A DNA stretch of 64,000 bases from Streptacidiphilus sp. PB12-B1b (GCF_014084125.1 NZ_CP048405.1:4402001-4466000); one strand, 5' to 3'; counted from the first letter of the stretch, positions 30,144-38,028 are shown. Notes: generated from the sequence alone by a model not told the origin. Translations and numbers: made by a program.

Positions 30144-30776
30144 ATGGCCACACGCCGGCCCGCGCGCCGACGCAGCAGCAGCTACCGCCGCCCGGCCCGG
30201 CGGCGCACCGCCCGCAGGCAGCCGCCGTCCCCGGCGGCCCGGTGGCTCGCCGGGGTCCTGGTGACGGCGGTGCTCATCGCGGCCGTCCCGGTGCTGGGCG
30301 CCGTGCTGGCGGTCGGACTGGTCGGCGGCGGGGTGTACAGCGTGCGCCGGCACCGCGCCGCGGCCGCGCTGCGCGCCGTGCAGCTGGGGCACATCGGCAG
30401 CTATCTGGCGATGACTCCCAAGGCCTTCGAACACGCCCTGGCCGACCTGTGCCGCCGTGACGGCTGCACCCGGGTCAGCGTGGTCGGCGGCGCGGGCGAC
30501 CTGGGCGCGGACGTCCTGGCCACCACCCCGGACGGGCGGCGCATGGTGCTCCAGGCGAAGCGGTACGCGCCCACGCACAAGGTCGGCTCACCGGACGTGC
30601 AGAAGGTCGGCGGCACCTACGCCATCGTCCACCGGGCCCAGCTGGCGGCGGTCGTGACCACCTCCGGCTACACCCGGGCCGCCGCGGACTACGCCGCCCG
30701 GGCCGGAATCCGGCTCTACGGCCAGCGGGAGCTCGCCGCCTGGGCCTCCCGCACCGGCCCCGCGCCCTGGCACTGA
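30144..30776 (+). CDS. Membrane-anchored Mrr-like restriction endonuclease-fold protein
   Basis: 210 residues. Very basic start (RRPARRRSSSYRRPARRRTA), a hydrophobic segment of about 35 residues that could form one or two membrane helices (WLAGVLVTAVLIAAVPVLGA and on), then an Mrr_cat domain: MTPKAFEHALADLCRRDGCT, GGAGDLGADVLATTPDG with the Asp, and MVLQAKRYAP, the QxK variant of the PD-(D/E)xK nuclease core, then VVTTSGYTRAAADYAARAGI. Start at ATG 30144 after GGGGGACC. Mrr-type nucleases cut modified DNA, but membrane-attached forms may have other roles. No methylase or toxin partner nearby. Confidence 0.88.
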   Translation: MATRRPARRRSSSYRRPARRRTARRQPPSPAARWLAGVLVTAVLIAAVPVLGAVLAVGLVGGGVYSVRRHRAAAALRAVQLGHIGSYLAMTPKAFEHALADLCRRDGCTRVSVVGGAGDLGADVLATTPDGRRMVLQAKRYAPTHKVGSPDVQKVGGTYAIVHRAQLAAVVTTSGYTRAAADYAARAGIRLYGQRELAAWASRTGPAPWH

Positions 30777-31193
30777 CGCCCGCCCGCCCCTGAGCCGCCC
30801 CGGCGGCGAAGCCGCACTCGCCCGGGCGGGCGGAGGGGCGGCGGCAAGCAAGGCGCCGCTCGGCCGGGGGCAGCGCTCGCGTGCGCGTGGCGGGCGCTGC
30901 GGCGGGGCGGAGCCGCACTTGGCAGGCGCAGCGGGCGCTTCTGGGGCATGGCCGGGCGAGGCGGCGCTGCGCGCGGGCCTGGCAGGCGCGTCGGCCGGGC
31001 GGAGCGGCACTTGGCAGGCGTGGCGGACGCTTTTGGGGCATGGCGGGCGAGGCGGAGCCGCGCTCGGGCGGGCGTGGCAGGCGCGGCGGCCGGGCGAGGC
31101 GGCGCTCGGGCGGAGCGGGTGGGTGTTTCGGCGGGCGGGGGCGGGTGGGGGACGCACTCTGGAAGCCCCGACCCGTCCAGCAGGGAGCAGAGC
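30777..31193. other. Long non-coding stretch with degenerate repeats
   Basis: 417 bp between the nuclease gene and the next small gene, strongly G-over-C skewed on the plus strand, dominated by the ~92-bp degenerate repeat listed separately. The unusually long open frames across it on both strands are an effect of extreme GC and the repeats, not genes. Confidence 0.6.
30903..31125. repeat. Degenerate tandem repeat, ~92-bp unit, about 2.4 copies
   Basis: Units begin at about 30903, 30995 and 31087. GCACTTGGCAGGCG recurs at 30915 and 31007 (92 bp apart), TGGGGCATGGC follows in both, and GGGCGAGGCGG recurs in all three. Units differ by scattered substitutions and a 3-bp indel. No coding potential. 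Confidence 0.65.
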
Positions 31194-31463
31194 ATGGCCG
31201 CCCTCACCCAGCAGCAGGTCCGCGTGCGCGTCGCGGAGATCCTCGGCGACAGCGTGCACGTCGACGTGGAGCAGTTTCCCAGCGGGACCATGTCCGTCAC
31301 CCTCGATACCGGCACCCGAACGGCTGTGCTGGACGGCCACCCCGACAGCGGCTGGGGCTGGACCGTGGACGCGGGCGAGGACGACGGCTTCAGCGGCCAC
31401 CAGAACACCTCCCCGACCCTGGACGCGGCACTGGACGGCATCCGGGAGACGCTGCGCTCCTGA
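31194..31463 (+). CDS. Small hypothetical protein
   Basis: 89 residues, ATG preceded by CAGGGAGCAG. Acidic protein: QQVRVRVAEILGDSVHVDVE, then TMSVTLDTGTRTAVLDGHPD, GWGWTVDAGEDDGFSGHQNT and LDAALDGIRETL. Looks like a compact alpha-beta fold resembling small uncharacterised streptomycete proteins; no motif gives a function. Lies right after the repeat tract. Confidence 0.6.
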   Translation: MAALTQQQVRVRVAEILGDSVHVDVEQFPSGTMSVTLDTGTRTAVLDGHPDSGWGWTVDAGEDDGFSGHQNTSPTLDAALDGIRETLRS

Positions 31464-31562
31464 ACCGGCCTCCGCAGGAGCGAACCGGCACCGGGCGCCG
31501 GGCGTCTTCACCGGTAGCCAGGGCCGCCCCGTCGGCCGCCCCGCACCGATCGGAGTCCGCTC

Positions 31563-31751
31563 ATGCAGCTCGGGGTACGCCTGTCGCAGCGCCTCACCCG
31601 CACCGTGCGCGTCAACGCCTGGGTCGGCCGCCGGGGAGTGACGCCGTCGGTGACCGTGCGGGTGCCGGGCGGCGGCCCGGCGGTGACGGTCAACACCCGC
31701 GGCCGGATCACCGTCAGCGACAATCCGCTCCGGGCCCGGCGCGGTCGCTGA
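31563..31751 (+). CDS. Tiny basic protein (DUF4236-like features)
   Basis: 62 residues: GVRLSQRLTRTVRVNAWVGR then VTPSVTVRVPGGGPAVTVNT, GRITVSDNP. The alternating strands and Gly-Pro turns recall the DUF4236 group, but the match is weak. No strong ribosome site (CCGCTC before the ATG). On the same strand and 99 bp after the previous small gene. May be real or chance. Confidence 0.4.
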   Translation: MQLGVRLSQRLTRTVRVNAWVGRRGVTPSVTVRVPGGGPAVTVNTRGRITVSDNPLRARRGR

Positions 31752-31797
31752 GCCCCGGTCAGGCACCGGCGGCCCGGTCAGGCATGGTCGGCCCCGG

Positions 31798-32283
31798 TCA
31801 GGCCCGGGTGGCCCCGTGCGGCCACACCCGGACCACGGCCATCCCGGCCTCCCGGGCCCGTCGGACCATGTCCCCGGTGCCGCCCGGCCCGCCCCGCTGC
31901 TGCCCGTCCCACACCGCGACCAGCTCGTCGGCGCGCTCCAGCAGCAGCCGGTTGGCGGCGGCGTACGCCTCGCTGCCCGCTCGCTCGATCGGCAGCACGA
32001 TCACCTCGGCGGCTGCGGCGAGCAGGGAGTCGAACAGCGCCGCGTGCTCCCCCTTCACCTGCGACTGCCGGTAGTCCCGGGAGGGCACCACCGCGACCAG
32101 GGCGCCGCCGAGCTCCACCAGCAACTGCGCGAAGAGGGTGTCGGCCCCGGCCGCTATGCACGACAGCCCGGTCAGCGGGCCCTTGGCCGCCTTGGCTGTC
32201 AGCAGCTCCCGCAGGGCCGCGACGACCAGCGGCACGGTGGCCTCGGTCAGGTGGATGTGCCCGGTCACGGCCAGCACGGTCAC
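31798..32283 (-). CDS. SLOG/Rossmann-like hypothetical protein
   Basis: 161 residues from the GTG at 32283 (GGGGG ~7 nt upstream). Starts VTVLAVTGHIHLTEATVPLV, the beta strand-loop of nucleotide-binding Rossmann-type folds, followed by GLSCIAAGADTLFAQLLVEL (Gly-Ala-Asp motif like that in SLOG and DprA/LOG-type families), VVPSRDYRQ, and a C-terminal ADELVAVWDGQQRGGPGGTG with TGDMVRRAREAGMAVVRVWP. Resembles proteins that bind nucleotide-derived ligands, but function is unknown. Divergent from the ArsR regulator, sharing a 162-bp region. Confidence 0.7.
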   Translation of the reverse strand: MTVLAVTGHIHLTEATVPLVVAALRELLTAKAAKGPLTGLSCIAAGADTLFAQLLVELGGALVAVVPSRDYRQSQVKGEHAALFDSLLAAAAEVIVLPIERAGSEAYAAANRLLLERADELVAVWDGQQRGGPGGTGDMVRRAREAGMAVVRVWPHGATRA

Positions 32284-32395
32284 GGTCGACCCCCAGGCTC
32301 CGTCGGCGGCAAGCGGCCGGTCCGATCGTAGCGCGGCACCGCCGCCCGCAGCGGGCGTCTCCGGCGGTCGCGCACCCGCCGAAGTCGGTGGCCGT

Positions 32396-32431
32396 CTTTC
32401 GCAATACTCCTTTCGCAAGGATTCTTTCGAA
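32396..32431. promoter_or_regulatory. Three CTTTCG[CA]A repeats phased every 14 bp
   Basis: CTTTCGCAA at 32396-32404 and 32410-32418, CTTTCGAA at 32424-32431. The start-to-start distance is exactly 14 bp. The array lies 14 bp before the ArsR-family start and overlaps the expected promoter, so it is likely the regulator's binding region, controlling itself and the coupled MFS gene. Confidence 0.6.
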
Positions 32432-32445
32432 GCTACGCTTCCGGG

Positions 32446-33075
32446 GTGAGCCAGAGAGAATCCGAGGGCGCCGACGCCGCCTCTCCCTTCCGCAAGGTCA
32501 CCGATGCGCGGGCGCTGCGGGCGCTGGCGCATCCGACCCGGATCGCGCTGCTGGAGGCGGTGGGGCTGAACGGGCCGCTGACGGCGACCGAGGCGGCGCG
32601 GATCGTGGGCGGGACGGTCGCCAATGCCTCGTACCACCTGCGCACGCTGGCCAGGTACGACTACGTCGTGGAGGCCGAGGGCGGCACCGGTCGGGAGCGC
32701 CCGTGGCGGATCGGCAGCGTCGGCATGTCGTACGACAGCGAGGATCCCGATCCGACGGTGGGCCATGCCGCCCGTGCGCTCAGCGGGTTGATGTCGGAGC
32801 GCTGGCTCGGCCGGATCCGGCACTACCAGGACCACCGGGAGCAGTACCCGGACGCGGTGCGCACCGTCAGCGGCAGCAGCCAGTTCGTGCTGTTCGGCAC
32901 GCCGGACGAGGTCGAGCAGGCGCAGACGGAGGTCCTGGCCGTGCTGACCCGGTTCGTGGACCGCCTCGCGGATCCGGCGGCCCGGCCCGTCGGCGCCGTG
33001 CCGTTCGAGGTGATCGTCTCGACCCACCCGCTGGCAACCGCCGCCACCGACCCGGAAGGCCGACCCGCGCCATGA
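32446..33075 (+). CDS. ArsR-type winged-helix transcriptional regulator
   Basis: 209 residues. Winged helix ALRALAHPTRIALLEAVGLN, TATEAARIVGGTVANASYHL, then YVVEAEGGTGRERPWRIG as the wing. The C-terminal half contains no metal-binding Cys pattern and probably binds a small molecule or mediates dimerisation. GTG start. Its stop overlaps the ATG of the MFS transporter by 4 bp, so it most likely represses this exporter, using the 14-bp phased repeats upstream. Confidence 0.92.
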   Translation: MSQRESEGADAASPFRKVTDARALRALAHPTRIALLEAVGLNGPLTATEAARIVGGTVANASYHLRTLARYDYVVEAEGGTGRERPWRIGSVGMSYDSEDPDPTVGHAARALSGLMSERWLGRIRHYQDHREQYPDAVRTVSGSSQFVLFGTPDEVEQAQTEVLAVLTRFVDRLADPAARPVGAVPFEVIVSTHPLATAATDPEGRPAP

Positions 33076-34298
33076 GAGAGCTGTTTGCGATACCCGGCAT
33101 GCGCCTGTACTTCCTCGGCAACAGCCTGAGCGGGATCGGCGACTACGCGCTCTGGCTCGCCGCAGGCATCTGGGTGCGGGAGCTGACCGGCTCCACCGCC
33201 CAGGCGGGGCTGTGCTTCCTGTGCCTGGTGGCGGGCACCCTGCTCTCGCCGCTGACCGGGATCGTGGTGGACCGGGTCCGGCGCCGACCGCTGATCATGG
33301 CGACCAACGCGGCCACCGGCCTGCTGGTGCTGACGTTGACGGCGGTCCACCGCGCGGGGCAGGTCTGGCTGGTCTTCGGCGTCATGTTCCTCTACGGGCT
33401 GTCCTCGTCGATCACCGGCTCGGCCATGTCCGCGCTGCTGCCGAAGCTGGTGCCGGAGCGGCTGCTCGGGTCGGCCAACGGTTTCTCCCAGGCGCTGGGC
33501 CAGGGGCAGCGCCTGATCACCCCGGCGCTCGGGGTGGGGCTGCTGTCCGTGGCCGGGGGCGGCGCGGTGGCGGTCCTGGACGCGGTCAGCTTCGCCGCGG
33601 GCACCGTCTGCTGGGCCTTCATCACCATCGAGGAGGACCGCCCGGAGCCGTCCGGAACACGCTGGGTGCGCGACACCGCCGCAGGCTTCGCCTACCTCTC
33701 CCGGACGCCGCTGCTGCGGCAGTTGACGGCGGCGATGACGGTGGCGTTCTTCGTGATGGGCTTCTTCGAGACGCTCGGCATAGCGATCGCCACCACCGGC
33801 CTGCGCCATGCGCCGTCCTGGACCGGGGTGATCGTCACCGCCATGGGCGTCACCGGGATCATCGGCGGGCTCTCCGCCGGGGCCGTGATGAACAGGGTCG
33901 GTCCCGGCCGGCTGAGCGCGCTGGGGCTGGGGTTCGCTGCCGTCGCAGCCCTGGTGGACGGCGTGCCCAGGGACGCGGTGGTCATCGCAGGGGCGATGCT
34001 GCTCGGGCTCGGGATTCCCTACATCGTCGTCGGCACCATGACCGCGATGCAGCTGAACACGCCGAACGAGCTGATGGGCCGGGTCTCCGGCGCGGACAAC
34101 TTCCTGGTCACCGGCGGGCAGTCGGTGGGCATCGCCACCGGGGCCGGGCTGATCTCCTTCGTCTACTACCGCGACCTGTGCTACCTGGTGGCGGGCGTGC
34201 TGGCGCTCACCGCCGGCTATCTGCTCACCCGCCGGGCGCAGCGTCCGGGGCCGGTGGCGGCAGCGGTCGCCCCGGCCGCTCCGGCCGTCGAGGGCTGA
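33072..34298 (+). CDS. MFS transporter (12-helix, drug exporter-like)
   Basis: 408 residues, about 12 helices. Starts MRELFAIPGMRLYFLGNSLS, then GIGDYALWLAAGIWVRELTG, GIVVDRVRRRPLIMATNAA (loop 2-3), GSAMSALLPKLVPERLLGSANG and NTPNELMGRVSGADNFLVTG. This is the MFS_3/DHA3-like plan of macrolide and related exporters. Coupled to an ArsR-type regulator upstream. The last 74 bp overlap the tail of the convergent DUF4184 gene. Substrate unknown. Confidence 0.92.
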   Translation: MRELFAIPGMRLYFLGNSLSGIGDYALWLAAGIWVRELTGSTAQAGLCFLCLVAGTLLSPLTGIVVDRVRRRPLIMATNAATGLLVLTLTAVHRAGQVWLVFGVMFLYGLSSSITGSAMSALLPKLVPERLLGSANGFSQALGQGQRLITPALGVGLLSVAGGGAVAVLDAVSFAAGTVCWAFITIEEDRPEPSGTRWVRDTAAGFAYLSRTPLLRQLTAAMTVAFFVMGFFETLGIAIATTGLRHAPSWTGVIVTAMGVTGIIGGLSAGAVMNRVGPGRLSALGLGFAAVAALVDGVPRDAVVIAGAMLLGLGIPYIVVGTMTAMQLNTPNELMGRVSGADNFLVTGGQSVGIATGAGLISFVYYRDLCYLVAGVLALTAGYLLTRRAQRPGPVAAAVAPAAPAVEG

Positions 34299-35112
34299 CG
34301 CCGGGGCGCGGCTCCGGGCGGCGGCGGGCCGGGAGCAGCCGGACCGCCAGGGCGTAGCCGGTCGCACCGGCGGCGGCCCCGGCGCCGCCGCCGAACGAGA
34401 CGGTGGCGGCCAGCGCGGACAGGGAGGGCCGGGCTCCGTCGGCGGGGGCCTCGCGGCCGAGGCGGTGGGCGGCGCCGAGGGCGGCGCTGACGGCGATGAA
34501 CGCGCTCGCGCTGCGCCGGGCGGCCGGGTCCAGGGTGGTCCGCAGGGGCGCCGGGGCGGCGGTGCGCAGCAGCCGGGTTCCGGCGGCGGCGAGGACGCCG
34601 AGACCGGCCGCCGAGGTGGTCCACTGGAGCGCCAGCGGCACCGGCACGCCCGCGACCCGGCGGCGCAGCGCCGGGACGAGCCGCTCCCCGGCGCGGCCGA
34701 CGTGGGTGAAGGCGTCCCAGCCGACATGGGTGAGCGCGCCGAGGGCGGCCGAGGCGGTGAACCAGGCGGCGTCGTACGGGTCGCGCTTGCCCACGGGCGC
34801 GGTGAGCGCCTCGGCGCGGTCCGCCCAGGGCCCCGGCAGCAGCGCCACCAGCGGCTCGCGCAGCAGCCCGTGCCAGGCGCCGACCAGCCCGGCCGCGAGG
34901 GCGACGTCCAGGGTGGGGACGGCCCAGGGGCGGTGGGTGGCGCGGCCGATCGCGTACGAGCCGGGCAGCAGCGATTCGACGAAGTACGGGACGTCGGGCG
35001 CCAACGACCCGGCGACCAGTGCGGACGCGATCAGCGGTCCCCTGCGGGCGCCGTCGCGGAGCGGCGGCAGGAAGGGGAGGACGGCGGCGGGGTGGCTGAA
35101 GGTGAACGGCAC
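34225..35112 (-). CDS. DUF4184-family membrane protein
   Basis: 295 residues. Starts MPFTFSHPAAVLPFLPPLRD and continues LIASALVAGSLAPDVPYFVE then WDAFTHVGRAGERLVPALRR, with His/Asp positions that recall a membrane-embedded metal-hydrolase-like family (DUF4184). Several hydrophobic helices and a Pro/Arg-rich tail. The 3' end overlaps the convergent MFS gene by 74 bp, so tail-to-tail. Function unknown. Confidence 0.85.
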   Translation of the reverse strand: MPFTFSHPAAVLPFLPPLRDGARRGPLIASALVAGSLAPDVPYFVESLLPGSYAIGRATHRPWAVPTLDVALAAGLVGAWHGLLREPLVALLPGPWADRAEALTAPVGKRDPYDAAWFTASAALGALTHVGWDAFTHVGRAGERLVPALRRRVAGVPVPLALQWTTSAAGLGVLAAAGTRLLRTAAPAPLRTTLDPAARRSASAFIAVSAALGAAHRLGREAPADGARPSLSALAATVSFGGGAGAAAGATGYALAVRLLPARRRPEPRPGVSPRRPERPGRPLPPPAPDAAPGG

Positions 35113-35167
35113 GGCCCCATCCTGCCCGCTGCCCCGCGCCGCCGCACAGCAGCCCGAGCGGCGGGCC

Positions 35168-36193
35168 CTAGCGAACGTCCGTGCGGACGCCCGCCTCCAG
35201 GTAGCGGGGTTGGCCCGCGTCGCGGGCCCCGAGGGCGGCGGCGAGCCGGCGGTGCTTGTTGTCGGGCAGCAGCTCCGGCCACTCGGCGGGGCCGGTGAAG
35301 CGCCAGGCGCGCAGCTCGTCGGCCTGGAGGGCGAGGCCGGCCTGCTCGGCCGGGCCGAGCCGGCCGCCGTCGAAGACCAGGCGCAGGCCGCCGGTGCGCG
35401 GTCCCCGGTGCGGCTCCCAGTCGGCGACGAGCAGCCGCAGCCGGGCCGGGTCGAGGGTGAGGCCGAGCTCCTCGTCGATCTCGCGGACGGCGGCGAGGGT
35501 GGGCTGCTCGCCGTCCTCGACCACGCCGCCGGGGAACTCCCAGCCGGCCTTGTAGACCGGGTCCACCAGCAGCACCCGGTCCTGTTCGTCGAAGAGCAGG
35601 ACGGCGGCGGCGACGGTGTCGCCGGTGTGGACGGAGTGCTCGACGATCGGACAGCGGGCGGTGCCGGACTGGACGATCCCGGCGATCTGCTCGGCGGCCT
35701 GGCGCGGGGTCAGTTCGGAGGTGTCGACGGTCACCGCGTCGCGCTGCAGCCAGTCCCGGGCGAGCTGGTAGGCGGCGATGCCATCGAGGCGGCGCTGCCG
35801 GGTCTGCGGGGGCTCGGCCGGGTCCGCCTCGATCCGTTTGCGCAGGATCGTTTCTTCGGCGTGCAGCAGCACATGGTGGACCGGCTCGCGGCTGGCGGCG
35901 AACGCGCCGAAGATCTCGTCGCGGTAGTCCTGCCGCAGCAGCGTCATCGGCACGATCAGCGGGCCGGGCAGCTCGGACAGCAGCGCGACCGCCGTCGCCG
36001 GGACCAACTGCCGCCAGGCGGAGAGGTCCTGGACGTCCCCGGCGGCCGCGTACACCTCGGGCGGCAGCAGCCCGCGCAGCGCCGCGCCCACCGCGTCCGG
36101 GTCGAACACCGTGCTGCCGGGCAGGAGCGCCCGCAACTCGCCCACCGTGCTGGTCTTCCCGACTCCGCATGTGCCGTTGACCCAGACAATCAC
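35168..36193 (-). CDS. P-loop kinase-like domain fused to a Nudix hydrolase
   Basis: 341 residues in two parts. N-terminal P-loop NTPase (WVNGTCGVGKTSTVGELRAL; Walker A at 7-15) of the AAA_33/shikimate-kinase-like type with DWLQRDAVTVDTSELTPRQA. From about 185 a Nudix domain, TVAAAVLLFDEQDRVLLVDP, with the Nudix box at about 222-244: G-x5-E-x7-REIDEELGL. Such fusions probably phosphorylate or activate a nucleotide-like substrate and hydrolyse a nucleoside diphosphate derivative; the exact reaction is not known. Start ATG at 36193 is directly before the kinase strand. No operon partner. Confidence 0.9.
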   Translation of the reverse strand: MIVWVNGTCGVGKTSTVGELRALLPGSTVFDPDAVGAALRGLLPPEVYAAAGDVQDLSAWRQLVPATAVALLSELPGPLIVPMTLLRQDYRDEIFGAFAASREPVHHVLLHAEETILRKRIEADPAEPPQTRQRRLDGIAAYQLARDWLQRDAVTVDTSELTPRQAAEQIAGIVQSGTARCPIVEHSVHTGDTVAAAVLLFDEQDRVLLVDPVYKAGWEFPGGVVEDGEQPTLAAVREIDEELGLTLDPARLRLLVADWEPHRGPRTGGLRLVFDGGRLGPAEQAGLALQADELRAWRFTGPAEWPELLPDNKHRRLAAALGARDAGQPRYLEAGVRTDVR

Positions 36194-36262
36194 GGTGATT
36201 CCCCCTCGTCGGCGACCGCTCCGGGCATCCTACGCAGCGGGCGGCACCGCGTCAGCGAGGCG

Positions 36263-36430
36263 TCAACGCCGCCCGAGGAGCCGCCGCAGCACGCCGCCGG
36301 AGGCGTCCTGCCCGGCCGGGCAGGAGCAGCGCTGCTCCTCGGGCACCCCGGCCAGCGCCTGTTCGATGTGGTTGCCGCACCCCTGGTAGGTCGCTCCGCC
36401 GCACTGGGGGCAGACCGCTCGCTGACACAT
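36263..36430 (-). CDS. Cys-rich zinc-ribbon mini-protein
   Basis: 55 residues, found by reading the minus strand; strong ribosome site GAGGAGGAAACG. Starts MCQRAVCPQCGGATYQGCG, then HIEQALAGVPEEQRCSCPAG, and ends GVLRRLLGRR. Six Cys with CPQC and CSC pairs plus His22 suggest one zinc site. Similar very small proteins are conserved in streptomycetes, as far as I recognise, with no known function. Between the kinase-Nudix gene and the acyl-CoA synthetase. Confidence 0.65.
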   Translation of the reverse strand: MCQRAVCPQCGGATYQGCGNHIEQALAGVPEEQRCSCPAGQDASGGVLRRLLGRR

Positions 36431-36508
36431 CGTTTCCTCCTCGCGGGTCCTGCTACGGGCTCTCCCGGCCCCGTCAGCGTACCCCGCCGGGCCGCCGGGG
36501 ACCGGCTC

Positions 36509-37942
36509 TCACCTGCTGGAATGCGGACCGGCTGCGGCCTCCGCGTCGAGCAGCCGCTTCTTCAGGACCTTGCCCATGGCGTTCCGCGGCAGCTCGTCCA
36601 CCAGCACCACCCGCCTCGGGCGCTTGTGCACCGACAGCCGCTCGGCGACGAACGCCGTCAGCGCCGCGCCGTCGACCTCGGCGGAGGGGATGACGTAGGC
36701 CACGATCGCCTGCCCCAGGTCGGCGTCGGGCGCGCCCACCACGGCCGCGTCCGCGACCGCCGGGTGGTCCCGCAGCGCCGCCTCGACCTCGCCCGCGCCG
36801 ATCCGGAAGCCGCCGCTCTTGATCAGGTCGACCGAGGCCCGGCCGACGATGCGGTGGAAGCCGTCGGGGCCGATGACGGCGACGTCGCCGGTGCGGAACC
36901 AGCCGTCCGCCGTCCGCGACTCGGCGTCCGCGTCGGGGCGGCCCAGGTATCCGTCGCTCAGGGTCGCGCCGCTGACCTGGAGTTCGCCGACGGTCTCGGC
37001 GTCGTGCGGCACCGGGGAGCCGTCCTCGGCGACCAGCCGGGTGCGCACCCCGGCCACCGGCAGGCCCACGCTGCCGGGGCGGCGCTCGCCGTCGGCGCGG
37101 GTGCTGAGGGTGATCAGCGTCTCGGTCATGCCGTAGCGCTCGATCGGGGCGTGCCCGGTCAGCGCGGCCAGGCGTTCGAACACCGGCACCGGCAGCGGCG
37201 CGCTGCCGGACACCAGCAGCCGCGCCGGCGCCAGCGCCCGCGCGGCGGCGGTGTCGGCGGCCACCCGCGACCACACCGTGGGCACGCCGAAGTACAGCGA
37301 GCCCCCGGCCGCCGCGTACGCCTCGGGGGTGGGGCGGCCGGTGTGGACCAGGCTGCCGCCGATCCGCAGCGGCCCCAGCACGCCCAGGATCAGCCCGTGG
37401 ACGTGGAACAGCGGCAGGCCGTGGACGAGGGTGTCCTGCGGCGTCCAGGCCCAGGCGTCGGCCAGGGCGTCCAGCCCGGCGGCGACCGCGCCCCGGCTGA
37501 GCAGCACGCCCTTGGGCGCGCCGGTCGTGCCCGAGGTGTAGAGGACGAAGGCGGTGCCGTCCTCGGGCTCCGCCGGGGCGGTGCCGCGCTCGTCCGGGTC
37601 GACGGTGAGCACCTGGGCCCCGTACGCCTCGGTGCCGGCGTCGCGGGCGGCCACGGCGAGCAGCGGCGCGCCGGAGTCGCGGAGGATGTGCTCGCGCTCC
37701 TTGGGCCCGGCGTCCGGCGGCACGGGCACCACCGGGACGCCCGCGAGCAGCCCGGCGACGGTGGCGACCACCGTCTCGGCCGTGGGCCTGGCCAGCACCG
37801 CGAGCGCGGGCGCCCCGGCGATCCTGGCGGCCACCGCGCCCGCCGCCGCGCGCAGCCGCTCGCGCGAGAGCACCGCGCCGTCGACCGTCACCGCGTCGGC
37901 CGCGTCGCCGAACCCGCCGTCAAGTGCGCTGAGCAACCCCAC
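36509..37942 (-). CDS. Acyl-CoA synthetase, malonyl-CoA synthetase (MatB)-like
   Basis: 477 residues, AMP-forming. P-loop YTSGTTGAPKGVLLSRGAV, ERYGMTETLI (A5 motif), WFRTGDVAVIGPDGFHRIVG (A7/A8 region) and catalytic Lys in NAMGKVLKKRLL. The blocks LADAWAWTPQDTLVHGLPLF, HVHGLILGVLGPLRIGGSLV and DLIKSGGFRIGAGEVE match the MatB malonyl-CoA synthetase group more closely than fatty-acyl CoA ligases. MatB makes malonyl- and methylmalonyl-CoA extender units from free diacids. GTG at 37942 with GAGGAGACAC upstream. Lies downstream of etfBA with a terminator in between, so probably separate. Confidence 0.9.
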   Translation of the reverse strand: MGLLSALDGGFGDAADAVTVDGAVLSRERLRAAAGAVAARIAGAPALAVLARPTAETVVATVAGLLAGVPVVPVPPDAGPKEREHILRDSGAPLLAVAARDAGTEAYGAQVLTVDPDERGTAPAEPEDGTAFVLYTSGTTGAPKGVLLSRGAVAAGLDALADAWAWTPQDTLVHGLPLFHVHGLILGVLGPLRIGGSLVHTGRPTPEAYAAAGGSLYFGVPTVWSRVAADTAAARALAPARLLVSGSAPLPVPVFERLAALTGHAPIERYGMTETLITLSTRADGERRPGSVGLPVAGVRTRLVAEDGSPVPHDAETVGELQVSGATLSDGYLGRPDADAESRTADGWFRTGDVAVIGPDGFHRIVGRASVDLIKSGGFRIGAGEVEAALRDHPAVADAAVVGAPDADLGQAIVAYVIPSAEVDGAALTAFVAERLSVHKRPRRVVLVDELPRNAMGKVLKKRLLDAEAAAGPHSSR

Positions 37943-37988
37943 CGTGTCTCCTCGTCGCTGTGCGTCCTGGGGTGACCCTAGGCCCGTG

Positions 37989-38028
37989 CCGCAGGGCCCC
38001 GGCCGGTGGTGCGGTCGGGGCCCTGCGG
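37989..38028. terminator. Hairpin terminator downstream of etfA
   Basis: 12-bp perfect stem, CCGCAGGGCCCC at 37989-38000 with GGGGCCCTGCGG at 38017-38028, 16-nt loop. It lies 75 bp past the etfA stop on the minus strand and 46 bp before the next start. Confidence 0.7.

Noticed and set aside
30475-31766. Open frames across the repeat tract on both strands
   Set aside because: Repeats and GC skew keep the frames open; no protein-like segments.
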